Source: Phycisphaerae bacterium (GTDB lineage Bacteria > Planctomycetota > Phycisphaerae > Phycisphaerales > Phycisphaeraceae). From it: a stretch of 64,000 nucleotides of DNA. A program made the position numbers and the translations under genes. Positions 33,766 to 44,447 of this stretch are shown in pieces; position 1 is the stretch's first letter; each line of letters opens with the position of its first letter. The notes under the pieces were generated by a model, which was not told the origin of the DNA, ran no database searches, and worked only from the letters and a program-made list of their open reading frames with translations. The DNA is taken from NCBI GenBank assembly GCA_030425705.1, contig JAUHZU010000009.1, positions 101,459 through 165,458 of the forward strand. The letters run 5' to 3'.

Positions 33766-33792
33766 CTTCACCGCCCAAGCTTTTTTCTTACA
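33766..33792 (-). promoter_or_regulatory. Bipartite ECF-type promoter motif, site a
   Basis: Read leftwards: TGTAAG (33787-33792) followed by AAAAAA, an 18-base spacer ending GCGGTG, then AAG (33766-33768) followed by TACCAGTAG. The downstream part AAGTAYCWGTAG also matches site b. It lies about 85 bases before ATG 33681 of the PEP-CTERM gene, between that gene and the FecR-like gene. Confidence 0.65.
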
Positions 33793-33923
33793 CCGCAGCC
33801 CGAAACAAACGGATTGCTAACCGTACGGCTGCCTATCAATAGAAACCGTTCGGGCATGAGCGGGATCATGCCACAGGCAGGTTTCTAACCCGGTAGGTTT
33901 CGGTAAAAATCCGACGAGAAACG

Positions 33924-35549
33924 CTAATCCACGGAGAGTTCCAGCGCGATGTTGTCCGCATAACCATCCTGGACGTAGGGCGGTTTCTGGTACCCGTTGT
34001 TGAGCAGCACGATGACCACACGGCGCGTCCCGACAGGGACACGCCCTTCACGGTCTCGAAACAAGAAGCCCGACGTGTTGCCGCGTTCGATCGCACGTAC
34101 CGGGTCCAGGGTCACGGACGAACCGATCGCCCTGCCAGCGGCATCGTAAAACGTAGCGGTGGCCTGGATGTATTCATCGTGGTTGCCAAACCCGCCTAGC
34201 CATGCAGAGAGATCGAAGCGGACCTCTCCTGTGTCCGTAAGCGCGGCGAGCGGGGAGAGATCAATCGACTGGCGGATCTCACCATCGCTCATGCCGGAGT
34301 AGTAGCACGAGCCGCGGTCGTCGGGCATCGGGTGCCGGGCGGGGTTGGGGTAGTCATGGACCGAAGCGCTGTTGTAGCCCAGGACGGTGCCCGGGCCGTT
34401 GTCTTCCCAGCCGGGGACGCGCAGGTTCTGGACATCAATCAGCGTCTGGCCGCGGATAGCGGCGGGCTCGCCATCTTCGAAGTCGCCGTTCACCACCAGG
34501 TTGCGGTGGAGCAGCGCCAGGTGGGGCGCGAGGTCTTCAAACGCGCGCCCGTCGGCCTCGATCGGCCGGGCACGGAAGGTCGCGCCGTCCACGGCGAGCC
34601 CGCGCCGGGGGCGGATCGACGCGGTCGAGCCGAGCTGCCCCGAGGCGTCGTAGGCGGCTGCGTTTACCTCGCCGACAAAGACCTGCACTTCGCTGCTGCC
34701 GGTCGCGTCGGCGGTCATGGCAAACTCGGTCCCCAGGTCCACGACCCGCATCGACGGTGTATCGACGGTAAAGCCCTGGGCACGCTCCGGCACGTTGGCC
34801 ACCATCGAGCCCTGGATCAGGGCCATACGACTGGCGCTGCGGAGGTCGATGATCGCGGGTGCGCGGAATACGGCGGTTGCCCCGCTCTGGAACCGGACCT
34901 CGGCGGTGCCGGACGTCAGCTGGATCACCCCCTGCCTAAGCGGGGTGCCCGGGCGGGCGGACTGGGTGACATCCGCCCAGACCGGCTGGTTGCCACCGAC
35001 CAGTTCTGCCACGACCGGCGGGAGGTCTGCGGATTGGCGAGGCGTACCGTTCTGTGCGATGGGGTCGGGTGTCTTTTCGCCGCCGAGCAGGCCCGTATAA
35101 AACGCAGTCAGCAGACCCACCACAAGCACCGCGGCGACCGCGTACACCACCAGCCGGGGGATGACGAGCACCGTGTTGTCACGGGAGTCGTGGCTGGGCC
35201 GGCCTTGCAGGGCACGGGCGCGCCGCTCGGCACGCTTCCGCTCGGCCTTGCGGCGCTCGAGCTCGGGCGTCAGGTTGATGAGTACCTGCTCTCCCGAGCC
35301 GTCTTCGAGTTCGCGTAGGTGTGCGAGGATGTCGTCCGGCTCGACTTCCGTAGCCCCGGCGCTGAGCTGCTGCAGGTCACGCACATGCATCGCGTCATAG
35401 ACCTGCCGGTGCAGCCAGGACGCCCGCGCAAACGCGCGGGCGTGCTCGGGCGACGCTTTCACCCATTCGTTCAGGGCTTTGCCCTGCGCCTGGGTCAGCG
35501 CCCCGTCGAGGTAGGCATCGATCAGGATCTTGACTTCGGGATCGGTCAC
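33924..35549 (-). CDS. FecR-like transmembrane sigma regulator with ectodomain resembling the adjacent PEP-CTERM protein
   Basis: A 541-aa protein from GTG 35549, which overlaps the sigma stop by four bases (GTGA). Residues 1-70 form a helical anti-sigma-like region (VKILIDAYLDGALTQAQGKA, HARAFARASWLHRQVYDAM). A membrane helix lies near 129-152. FecR domain near 197-295 (GTAEVRFQSGATAVFRAPAI, FTVDTPSMRVVDLGTEFAM). Residues 350-541 form a jelly-roll domain (NLVVNGDFEDGEPAAIRGQT, DGYADNIALELS). FecR proteins transmit outer-surface signals to ECF sigma factors. The extra ectodomain resembles the PEP-CTERM protein encoded 242 bases downstream. Confidence 0.85.
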   Translation of the reverse strand: MTDPEVKILIDAYLDGALTQAQGKALNEWVKASPEHARAFARASWLHRQVYDAMHVRDLQQLSAGATEVEPDDILAHLRELEDGSGEQVLINLTPELERRKAERKRAERRARALQGRPSHDSRDNTVLVIPRLVVYAVAAVLVVGLLTAFYTGLLGGEKTPDPIAQNGTPRQSADLPPVVAELVGGNQPVWADVTQSARPGTPLRQGVIQLTSGTAEVRFQSGATAVFRAPAIIDLRSASRMALIQGSMVANVPERAQGFTVDTPSMRVVDLGTEFAMTADATGSSEVQVFVGEVNAAAYDASGQLGSTASIRPRRGLAVDGATFRARPIEADGRAFEDLAPHLALLHRNLVVNGDFEDGEPAAIRGQTLIDVQNLRVPGWEDNGPGTVLGYNSASVHDYPNPARHPMPDDRGSCYYSGMSDGEIRQSIDLSPLAALTDTGEVRFDLSAWLGGFGNHDEYIQATATFYDAAGRAIGSSVTLDPVRAIERGNTSGFLFRDREGRVPVGTRRVVIVLLNNGYQKPPYVQDGYADNIALELSVD

Positions 35550-36118
35550 GCGTCCCCCGCGGTCTTGGTGTTGCTCATTTCGCGCTCGATACACTTGCTC
35601 AGGGCCGCTCGGATCCGGTGCAGCATGACGCTGACCGCGTTGGGTGTCATCTCGAGCTTCTGCGCGATCCGGGCCGGCTTCATCTCACGCATGTACCGCA
35701 TCTCCAGCACCTGCGACGCCCGGCCGTTGACCTTGCCGACACAGGCCGCCAGCGCCTTGCGGCGCGGGTCCAGCTCCGGCTCCAGCTCGGCGTAGGCCCG
35801 GGCGATGCCCGTGAGCGCTTCGCTGTCGAAGACGTGTTTGTCCCGCTTCCTCGACCGGTAGTAGTTGAAGACCTTGAACCGCGCGATGCCGATCGCCCAG
35901 GGGACAAACGGCCGATCCGGCTCGTACTCCTCGAACTGCTCGGCGACCGCGCAGGCGACCTGCTGGATCAAGTCTTCCGCGGCGTGGAAGTCGAGCACCA
36001 TGGACGACACGAACGCCGAGACGTGCGGCTGCGCCCGGGTCCACAACACCGCCAGGTCCTGACGCTGCTGCTGCTCTCGGGGGTTGGTGGCCATGGTCAT
36101 CGTTCCCATGTTATCCAT
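35546..36118 (-). CDS. ECF-type sigma factor (planctomycete/verrucomicrobial group)
   Basis: A 190-aa sigma-70 factor. Region 2: VSSMVLDFHAAEDLIQQVAC, then RPFVPWAIGIARFKVFNYYR. Region 4: LEMRYMREMKPARIAQKLEM, NAVSVMLHRIRAALSKCI. It is a clear paralogue of the protein at 57840. The start is uncertain: four in-frame ATG codons lie between 36118 and 36094, and the frame is open to 36211; 36118 gives a length close to the paralogue. Its stop overlaps the FecR-like start. A bipartite promoter motif upstream suggests that it activates its own transcription. Confidence 0.9.
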   Translation of the reverse strand: MDNMGTMTMATNPREQQQRQDLAVLWTRAQPHVSAFVSSMVLDFHAAEDLIQQVACAVAEQFEEYEPDRPFVPWAIGIARFKVFNYYRSRKRDKHVFDSEALTGIARAYAELEPELDPRRKALAACVGKVNGRASQVLEMRYMREMKPARIAQKLEMTPNAVSVMLHRIRAALSKCIEREMSNTKTAGDA

Positions 36119-36285
36119 GTCACGTCCGTGTCGACCGCGTTCTCGGCAAGACCCGGCGGGGGCTCGCGCCACCACCGGGTTGAAGGAGGAGCAGGATTGA
36201 CCGCTGGGCAATCACAGGCAGGCCCAAGGGTTCAGCGCAGCCGACAGTGGCCGCGAGACGAGCCATCGAGCCCATCCAACAGTCT

Positions 36286-36312
36286 CTTACCCGGTACTCA
36301 CATTTCCTTACA
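36286..36312 (-). promoter_or_regulatory. Bipartite ECF-type promoter motif, site d (upstream of sigma gene)
   Basis: Read leftwards: TGTAAG (36307-36312) followed by GAAA, an 18-base spacer ending CCGGGT, then AAG (36286-36288) followed by AGACTGTTGG. The location, about 170 bases before ATG 36118, fits positive autoregulation of the sigma/FecR operon. The other sites lie 25-85 bases from their genes. Confidence 0.65.
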
Positions 36313-36369
36313 CCACAACCGCCGGGTCATTTGGCCGCGGCCGATGGGTCCGAACCCGGCAGGGATCCC

Positions 36370-39300
36370 CTAGCGGGTGGTTCCCCTTCGGCGACGTCCG
36401 AACAGGAGCAGCACAAGCATCGACAACGTGCCCGGCTCGGGCACCGAGCTCGACGTGGGGTAGGTCGTGTTCCCGAACTGATCCAGCACAGCCTGGAGGT
36501 CGGCATCCCCGACCAAGCCGTCCCCATTCACGTCGCCCTGGGTCTCGTCAAAGGGCGTAACACTCTGGCCCCAGTTGGCGAGAATGATGTCCAGGTCCGC
36601 GACGCCGACCGTGCCGTCGCTGTCCAGGTCGCCGGACCGGATGACGGTGATGGTGCCGGTGGAGTAGAGCTGGGTCAGGTCCCAGGTGTTGCCGTTGCCG
36701 ACACCGGGGAGCAGCAGGGCGCTGAACGTGCCGTTGATCGGACCGCCGGAAACGTCGATCAGGTCGAAGCTGTGGCCGAGGGCAGCGTTGAACCCGTCGA
36801 TGAGCGAAACCTCGAGGGTGCCGTCGGCGTTGAACTCGCCGTCGACCTCGAGGTAGTCGTAGCTACTCCCGCGCGTCGTGCCGCCCAGGTCCAGCGCGAG
36901 GGTTGCGTCGGCCAATTGCGTGTAGTCGCCGGTGATGGTCGTCGTGCCGTGCCGATTGGCGGGCGACAGGTCCGGCGCGAGGGTGCCGCCCTGGTTGGTG
37001 AGGCCGCCGTTGATCTCCATCGCGTGGATGGCCCCACCGGTCCACTGGATGATCGCGCTGGCGATGATGGTGGCGTTTTCCACATAGAGGTCGCCGCCGG
37101 TCATCTGGAGCGTGGACCCGCCGTTCACGATGAAACTGCTGGGGATCGCTGTGAAGGTCTCGAGGATCACCAGCCCGCCATCGTTGAGTTGGAGTTCGGC
37201 ATCCGGGCCGCTGATGTAGAGGTAGTCGGCGAGGAGTTCAGCGGCGAAGCCGTCCTGTGACCCACCGATGGTCAGCAGGTGGCTTCCGGTGATGGTGCTG
37301 GTGAGACTCCCGACGGTGACCCCGCCGGTGACCTGCACAAAGCCGCCGTTGGCGATATTCATCCAGCCGGACGCGAGGTTGGAGCCGATCTCGATCATCG
37401 AGATATCGCCCAGGTCCTCCAAGAGCAGGTGCGAACGGATGCCGCTCTGGACGCCCGAGACGTGGACGGTCGCGGTCGCACCGGACGCCGACGCGACAAA
37501 GAGCGACCGGTTGATCTCCGCGAACCCGCCGTTGAAGACCTGGAACTCACCGATGCCGCCGTCGCCGACCCGGGCGTCGCGCAGGCCGTTGGTCTGGTTC
37601 AGCGTTGAGCCGACACCGTTGACGACGAGCAGCCCATGGTCGCCCGAGGCCTCGCCGAGCACGATATCGCCGGCGACGGTCGCGTCGGCCCCGTTGATAA
37701 GGCTGAAGCGGCCCATGCCCAAGCCGAGGGGGACACCGGTTTGGCCGTTGACCACCAGATCGCCGTGGTTGAGTGTGGCGATTCCGCCGTTGACCGTGAT
37801 CTGCCCGCCATCGATGTCCAGGATCGCGCCGGCGTCGGTGGTGAGGTTCGTTGTCGTGAGGGTGCTGACGTAGTCCGCACGCAGCTCGCCCGTCGCGCGG
37901 ACATGGGTGGTGCCGTCCACGGTGACCACGGCCCGGTCGCGGAGCCAGAACAGCCCGCTGCTCGTGCCGCCGTTGTTGCCGGCGTTGCCGATGAGCAGGT
38001 CGTTGCCAACGTTGACCGTGTCGATGCTGTCCAATTCCAGGGTGGGCGAGACGCCGACGGTCACGCTGCTGCTTACACCCGCCACGTCGCTGAGCATGAT
38101 GACCAGGTCGTTGCCCACCTCGATGAGCCCGCCGCCGGTGACGTTCAGCAGACCCGCCCCGCTGAACCCGACAAACACATTCGAGCCGGACCCGTTGCGG
38201 TTGACCCGGAGCTCCGAACGATCGGTGAGGTTAAAGGTGCCGTCACCGGTGACAAAGACCTGGCCGTTGCTTCCCGCGTTCTGCCCGATGATGACGTCGT
38301 CGTAGATATCCACCAAGCCGTTTTCGTTAATAAAGAGCTGGCCGTTTCCGTTGTATCCCACAGCGAGGTCGGCCTGCCCGCCCGTGCCGGTGTTGCGCAG
38401 CACGGCATCGGTACCCCCATCATCGGAGACGGTGACGCTTGCCCAGGTGCCGTTGTCGCCCGCGAGGCGGAGCAGGCGGTTGTAGGCGACATCCGCGTTG
38501 ACTTCCCAAGCGGCGGGGTTGCTGGAGGCCGGTGCGCCGGTGGTCACATCGAGGATACCGACCGTGGTGTCGTCGTTGAAGCGGATGGTGCCGCCGTTGT
38601 GGATGAAGGTCGCCCCCGAACCGAAGGAAGCCTCCCCATTGAAATCGGTAGTCCCGGCGGAGTGCCGGAACGTGCCATCGATCTGGGTGGTGCCATCGAT
38701 CGTGAACGCGGACCCCATGTTTTCCAGGGTGCCGGTCGCGCGGACGGTGAGCTGCCCGCCGAAGTCGGCGGAGGTGTTGTCGAAGCCCGTAAACCGGGCG
38801 CTGCTCATTGCGTCGGCGCCGATGACCGCGTCGTACCCGCCGGCCAGCTCAAACGATGACCCGGTGCCGATCAGTTCGAGCACGGCCGTGCCGTTGAAGA
38901 AATCGAAGTCGGCCATGAATAGGTCTGCCTCGGCGTACAACGAAGCGCCGCTGAGGACCCGCAGGGTGCTGGCGACGTTCATCGATCGGCCGAGCTGGAC
39001 CTGAGTGCCGTTGATGACCTGGACATCCGCGCCGTTCTGCAGGGTCAGCAACCCACCGCCCGCCACCCCGTTGCCGTAGATGAGGATGCTGCTGTCGACC
39101 TGGACGGTCGTGCTGTCGATCGTCATGGTGCCGGCGCTGACATCGGGAGCCACTCGGAGCAGGTCGACGACGGAGACATCGCCGTTCTGCAGCGTGATCG
39201 ATCCACCGCCCTCGGTGAACAGCCCCAGCGGGGTCGTCGTGCCGGACCGGACGTCCACGCCTTCCAGCGTCAGCGCGCCCGTGACGACATAGTTGCCATT

Positions 39301-39603
39301 GACCGAGTAGACCGGCGTCCCGCCGAGCGTGAGGAAGGTTACATCGCCGTTGATAACCGCCCCGCCGCCGGTCTCGAAATCGACGCCGAAGCCGACCGTG
39401 TAGGTCGCGGCCGCATCGAAGAGGACGGAGGTCGTCGGCCCCGGCAGGGTGTTGGTGTCCCAGTTCAGCGGGTTGTCGATCTTGCCGTCGAAGCTGCCGG
39501 TGCCCGCGAAGTCGCCGTCCCAGTCGATCGCCCAAGCGTGCCCCGTGAGCAATGTGGCGGCGGACAGGAGGAAGGTGGTCGTGATTCTGGCGGGTGATAG
39601 CAC
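36370..39603 (-). CDS. Large beta-solenoid surface protein with EF-hand repeats and PEP-CTERM tail
   Basis: A 1077-aa exported protein. GTG 39603 follows AGGGGAGA by about five bases and opens the signal peptide VLSPARITTTFLLSAATLLT; the longer frame to 39723 has no support. The body is Gly/Asn/Thr-rich repeats of about 25-40 residues with phrases like LTVRATGTLENMG and VVNGVGSTLNQTN, as in autotransporter-type or pectate-lyase-like solenoids. Two Ca-loops follow (GDLDSDGTVGVADLDIILAN and GDVNGDGLVGDADLQAVLDQ), then VPEPGTLSMLVLLLFGRRRR. No catalytic motif is seen. Likely structural or adhesive. It lies upstream of the sigma gene on the same strand, 251 bases away. Confidence 0.85.
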   Translation of the reverse strand: MLSPARITTTFLLSAATLLTGHAWAIDWDGDFAGTGSFDGKIDNPLNWDTNTLPGPTTSVLFDAAATYTVGFGVDFETGGGAVINGDVTFLTLGGTPVYSVNGNYVVTGALTLEGVDVRSGTTTPLGLFTEGGGSITLQNGDVSVVDLLRVAPDVSAGTMTIDSTTVQVDSSILIYGNGVAGGGLLTLQNGADVQVINGTQVQLGRSMNVASTLRVLSGASLYAEADLFMADFDFFNGTAVLELIGTGSSFELAGGYDAVIGADAMSSARFTGFDNTSADFGGQLTVRATGTLENMGSAFTIDGTTQIDGTFRHSAGTTDFNGEASFGSGATFIHNGGTIRFNDDTTVGILDVTTGAPASSNPAAWEVNADVAYNRLLRLAGDNGTWASVTVSDDGGTDAVLRNTGTGGQADLAVGYNGNGQLFINENGLVDIYDDVIIGQNAGSNGQVFVTGDGTFNLTDRSELRVNRNGSGSNVFVGFSGAGLLNVTGGGLIEVGNDLVIMLSDVAGVSSSVTVGVSPTLELDSIDTVNVGNDLLIGNAGNNGGTSSGLFWLRDRAVVTVDGTTHVRATGELRADYVSTLTTTNLTTDAGAILDIDGGQITVNGGIATLNHGDLVVNGQTGVPLGLGMGRFSLINGADATVAGDIVLGEASGDHGLLVVNGVGSTLNQTNGLRDARVGDGGIGEFQVFNGGFAEINRSLFVASASGATATVHVSGVQSGIRSHLLLEDLGDISMIEIGSNLASGWMNIANGGFVQVTGGVTVGSLTSTITGSHLLTIGGSQDGFAAELLADYLYISGPDAELQLNDGGLVILETFTAIPSSFIVNGGSTLQMTGGDLYVENATIIASAIIQWTGGAIHAMEINGGLTNQGGTLAPDLSPANRHGTTTITGDYTQLADATLALDLGGTTRGSSYDYLEVDGEFNADGTLEVSLIDGFNAALGHSFDLIDVSGGPINGTFSALLLPGVGNGNTWDLTQLYSTGTITVIRSGDLDSDGTVGVADLDIILANWGQSVTPFDETQGDVNGDGLVGDADLQAVLDQFGNTTYPTSSSVPEPGTLSMLVLLLFGRRRRGTTR

Positions 39604-39746
39604 TGGTTCTCCCCTGAGCGATGTGCTGAGACGTGCCTGGAACGGCACAAGAATGCGGTGGATATCCGTCACCGCAGTGTAACGCGATGCCAGGTGATCC
39701 CCAAGCACCCCCGCAGTGCGCACAGAAAATAAACACCCATAGGAGA

Positions 39747-42700
39747 TTAGAGCCCCGACGTCCCTGGGGCCGGGGCGGGCGTGCGGATGTGCAGGTCCCG
39801 CTGGGGGAACGGGATCTCGATGCCAGCTTCGCGGAGGGCCTTCTCGATCGCGAGGTGCAGTTCGTGCTTGACGGGCATGCGGTGCTGGTGTTCCCTCACA
39901 AACACGCGGACGTCGAAGTCCAGCGAGCTCTCGCCGAAGCCGACAAAAAAGACCGTCGCGGGCGGGGTCTCAAGGACCATCGGGTTGGACCTAACCACGT
40001 CCATCAGGATCTGGTGGACCTGATTCGTGTCTGATCCGTAGGCCACGCCGACGGGGAAAACCATCCGGGTGATCGGGTCGGTTAGGGTCCAGTTAATGAC
40101 GCGGTCGGTGATGAAGTTCTTATTGGGGACGAGGATTTCGCGGTTATCCCAGTCGACGATCGTGGTCGCGCGGATCTGGATGCGTGCGACCGTGCCGCTG
40201 AGGTCATTGACGGTCACGGCATCGCCTACGCGGATCGGGCGCTCGAAGAGGATGATGATGCCGGAGACGAAGTTGGCGACGATCTCCTGGAGCCCGAAGC
40301 CCAGGCCGACGCCGAGCGCGGCGACCACGAACTGCATCTGCCCCCACCCCACGCCGATGCGGTCGAACGCGATGAACAGCCCGATTGCGAGGATGATGTA
40401 GCGCGAGATCGCGGTGACGGCGTAGCGTGTGCCCGCGTCGATCGACAGCCGCTGCAGCGCCAGCATCTCCAGGAGAGCCGGCAGGTTGCGTGCGGCCAGC
40501 ACCGTCAGCCCCGTGATCACCCCGGCGAGCAGGAGGCCCAGCACCGTGATCGACCGGACCACGTCCCCGTCCGGCGTCGCCTCGGTCTTGGACCACAAGG
40601 CCACCTGGTCCAGCGCGCCCAGCGCGGGCACTAGGTCACGCCAGATCAGGTACAGCATAAACACGAACGCGCTGAGCACCAGGGCCCGCACCATCGTCCG
40701 GGTTTGCGAACTGATCGCGGACAGGTCAAGCGCCGAGGCGTCCAGGGAGAGAGGGACTGCTTCGCCGGACTTCACCGCATCGGTCTTGGCGGACTGCTCG
40801 GCCAGGAGCTTCTCGCGCTGTTCGCGGGCCCGGCGGATCGCCAGCCGGCGGTGCGCCACCACCACCCACCGCATCGCCAGCCCGTAAAGGATCATCGCCA
40901 TGAGCCCGACCCACGCGGTCGTAAACAGCTGCCCCTGCAGCTTGAGCGCGGTGACGTAGTAGCCCACCGCCGCGAGCAGGCCCAGCAGGAACGGCGCCGC
41001 GGCTAGGACCGGGAACCACACCATGCGCGTCCGCCAGACCAGCCCGTGGTGGGTCATCAGGTCCGCTGACGCGCCGCGCGACGGGTGCAGCACCCGGTAC
41101 AGGAACCACGACAGCGCCACCGACGCCACCAGGAACCCGAGCCGGCCCACGCCGTTGCGGTACACGATGTCCTCGGTCAGCTCGGTCATCGGCACGAGGA
41201 CCGCGATCGGCAGGAGCACGGGGATCAGCCAGCGGAGGTTGCGCGAAAGCGTCAGCCGGGCCTTGTCCGACCAGCGGAAGTGTGCGTGGAACAGGCCGTT
41301 GCGGCGTGCGAGGACCTGGAAGTAGCGGAGGATATAGAGCACGATGCCGGCGTTCATCAGGCCGCCGCCGAGGCCGTAGACAAAGATCCCCCCGTTGGCG
41401 CTGAACAGGAGCCAGCCGAGCCAGAACATCAGCAGCGAGACCGGCAGCGCCATCAGCAGGCACAGCCCCGCGGCCGCCGGCGTCAGGACGTACCGGTCAT
41501 GGAGCGGCGAGCCGACCGCCTCGGCGATCTGCGTCAGTTTCCGGGACATCCGGCGCTTGAACCCGAACAAGGCCCCTGCAATCAGCAGGACCAGCGCGGT
41601 CGACAGTGGCTGCGTCGCGGCCTGCGTCCGGAGGTGCCTGCCAACCCCGCCCCATGCCGCCGCCCCGGTCAGCCACTCGACACCGAGGCCGACGCGGGTC
41701 ATCCAGGCCCGGCCGAGCGGCGCGGCGCTGGGGAGCCAGAGCAGACGCTCGTCCAGCACGGCGGACAGCGCGTCCGCCTCTTCGACCAGCTCGGCGTCGA
41801 GTTCGTTGAGCTCCATGAGCTCGGTGAGGTAGGCCAGGTACGCTTCTTCCAGACGGGACAGGACGTCCGAGCGGCTGGCAATCAGACCCAGCAACACCTC
41901 GCGCTCGGTCGCGTTCAGATCAACCGCTTCGTCCTGTTTACGGGCCTCCGCGATGATCCGCTCGACCTCGTTCGCCGCGTCGCTGAGCTGCCGCCGATTC
42001 TCGACGGTTTCCAGCCGGTGCAGCCGGGTACTGACGATGAGTTTCTGGCGGTCCGCTACCGCCTGGCGCACCGCGGTCGTCGCCGGGAGGCGGGACTGGA
42101 GCCTGCGGAGCAGCTCGGCAAAATCCTCGCCGACCGCGCCGATCTCCAGGACCTGCTCCAGGCTCGTGCGGGTCTGCTCGAACTCGCGCCAGCGCGCCTG
42201 CGACTGAGCCTGGTCGGATAGCGTCCGGTCGGTGAGGGCGATCGTCTCGCTGAGCAGCTTGCTCATGTGCGCGGTCTGGTCGGCGTACTCGGCCAGCAAC
42301 GGGTGCCAGCCCGCCATCTCGCGGGCCTCCCGCTCAGACTCGGCCAGCCGACGCGCGGCCTCTTCCATCCGGCGGGCCGACACGCGTTCGCCGATCTTGG
42401 TGACCGCCTGGTCGACGCACGCCAGCCGGACCTGCGCAACATAGATGCGGGCCTCGGTGATCTCCCGGCGGATCGGCAGGGTCGCGAGCTCCTGCTCCAG
42501 CGCCGCGATCCGCGCCACCCGGGCCAGCCGGCGCGCTTCCAGCGAGACCTCCCGCGCCCGCCGCACCGCGGTCGGCATCTCCTCGGCAACCGCCGCCTCT
42601 CGTTCCCGCTGCAGGTCCGCCAACCTCTGGTTCTCGGTGGCCAACTCCTCACGCAGGGGGGCCGCCCGCACCACCATCGCGCTCAGCGCCGCCTCCATCT

Positions 42701-43181
42701 CGCTCAGCGAGGTACGCAGCGAAGAGGCCTGGCCCTGGGCCGCCGCAGCGGCCTGCTCCAGTTCAGGCGTCGAGGCACTCCGGGCGGGCACCAATCGGGA
42801 CAACGCATGAGCCGCGGCGTCCCAGGCCTCGCCCCGCAGCCGCTCGAGCGTGGCGTCGCTGTCCGCCATGGCTTGGCGGTAGTTCCGCTCGGTCTCGGCG
42901 CTGCCGGCCGCGACGTCCAGCCGCTGCAGCGCGGTCTGATAAAAGCCGCGGGCCGCCTCGCGCGTCGCCTCGTCGAGCTGCGGGTCCACGAGCATCGCAT
43001 CGAGTTGTTCCTGGACCTGCTCGCGTGTCAGCGCCGCCTCGGGCTGGACCTCCGCCGTCTCACCCTGCGGCTGCACGGCATCCTGCGCCAACGCCGACCC
43101 GCCAACGGCCCACAGCAACACCCACAATGCACACACGGTGCGCAGGGACTCCGGCATGGCTTGTCGGCGGGGTGGCTTCAT
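39747..43181 (-). CDS. Mechanosensitive channel of the MscK/MscS type
   Basis: A 1144-aa protein. ATG 43181 opens the signal peptide (LRTVCALWVLLWAVGGSALA); the open frame continues to 44141 only as a shadow of the corA-like gene. A long periplasmic helical region (residues 35-480, Gln/Glu/Arg-rich coiled coil) is followed by about ten membrane helices and the MscS core: FVVAALGVGLGFGLQEIVAN is the pore helix, then ILFERPIRVGDAVTVNDLSG and DWDNREILVPNKNFITDRVI. This is the MscK architecture, which releases solutes on osmotic downshock. It diverges from the CorA gene with 96 bases between. Confidence 0.92.
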   Translation of the reverse strand: MKPPRRQAMPESLRTVCALWVLLWAVGGSALAQDAVQPQGETAEVQPEAALTREQVQEQLDAMLVDPQLDEATREAARGFYQTALQRLDVAAGSAETERNYRQAMADSDATLERLRGEAWDAAAHALSRLVPARSASTPELEQAAAAAQGQASSLRTSLSEMEAALSAMVVRAAPLREELATENQRLADLQREREAAVAEEMPTAVRRAREVSLEARRLARVARIAALEQELATLPIRREITEARIYVAQVRLACVDQAVTKIGERVSARRMEEAARRLAESEREAREMAGWHPLLAEYADQTAHMSKLLSETIALTDRTLSDQAQSQARWREFEQTRTSLEQVLEIGAVGEDFAELLRRLQSRLPATTAVRQAVADRQKLIVSTRLHRLETVENRRQLSDAANEVERIIAEARKQDEAVDLNATEREVLLGLIASRSDVLSRLEEAYLAYLTELMELNELDAELVEEADALSAVLDERLLWLPSAAPLGRAWMTRVGLGVEWLTGAAAWGGVGRHLRTQAATQPLSTALVLLIAGALFGFKRRMSRKLTQIAEAVGSPLHDRYVLTPAAAGLCLLMALPVSLLMFWLGWLLFSANGGIFVYGLGGGLMNAGIVLYILRYFQVLARRNGLFHAHFRWSDKARLTLSRNLRWLIPVLLPIAVLVPMTELTEDIVYRNGVGRLGFLVASVALSWFLYRVLHPSRGASADLMTHHGLVWRTRMVWFPVLAAAPFLLGLLAAVGYYVTALKLQGQLFTTAWVGLMAMILYGLAMRWVVVAHRRLAIRRAREQREKLLAEQSAKTDAVKSGEAVPLSLDASALDLSAISSQTRTMVRALVLSAFVFMLYLIWRDLVPALGALDQVALWSKTEATPDGDVVRSITVLGLLLAGVITGLTVLAARNLPALLEMLALQRLSIDAGTRYAVTAISRYIILAIGLFIAFDRIGVGWGQMQFVVAALGVGLGFGLQEIVANFVSGIIILFERPIRVGDAVTVNDLSGTVARIQIRATTIVDWDNREILVPNKNFITDRVINWTLTDPITRMVFPVGVAYGSDTNQVHQILMDVVRSNPMVLETPPATVFFVGFGESSLDFDVRVFVREHQHRMPVKHELHLAIEKALREAGIEIPFPQRDLHIRTPAPAPGTSGL

Positions 43182-43277
43182 GGACGGTTCCGGCGGGCGT
43201 GATTTTATCCGCCCCTCGCCGGCGTGTCTGGCGTGCGGGGAAGACGGCGGGATGCCTGATCCGGTTACAGTGTGGCG

Positions 43278-44426
<1,149 letters not shown>

Positions 44427-44447
44427 GGCGGCGGCAGCACAAGAGGG

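Noticed and set aside
39683..39715. Plus-strand TGTAAC followed by CAAG after 18 bases
   Set aside because: The AAG is one base out of register and no plus-strand gene follows.
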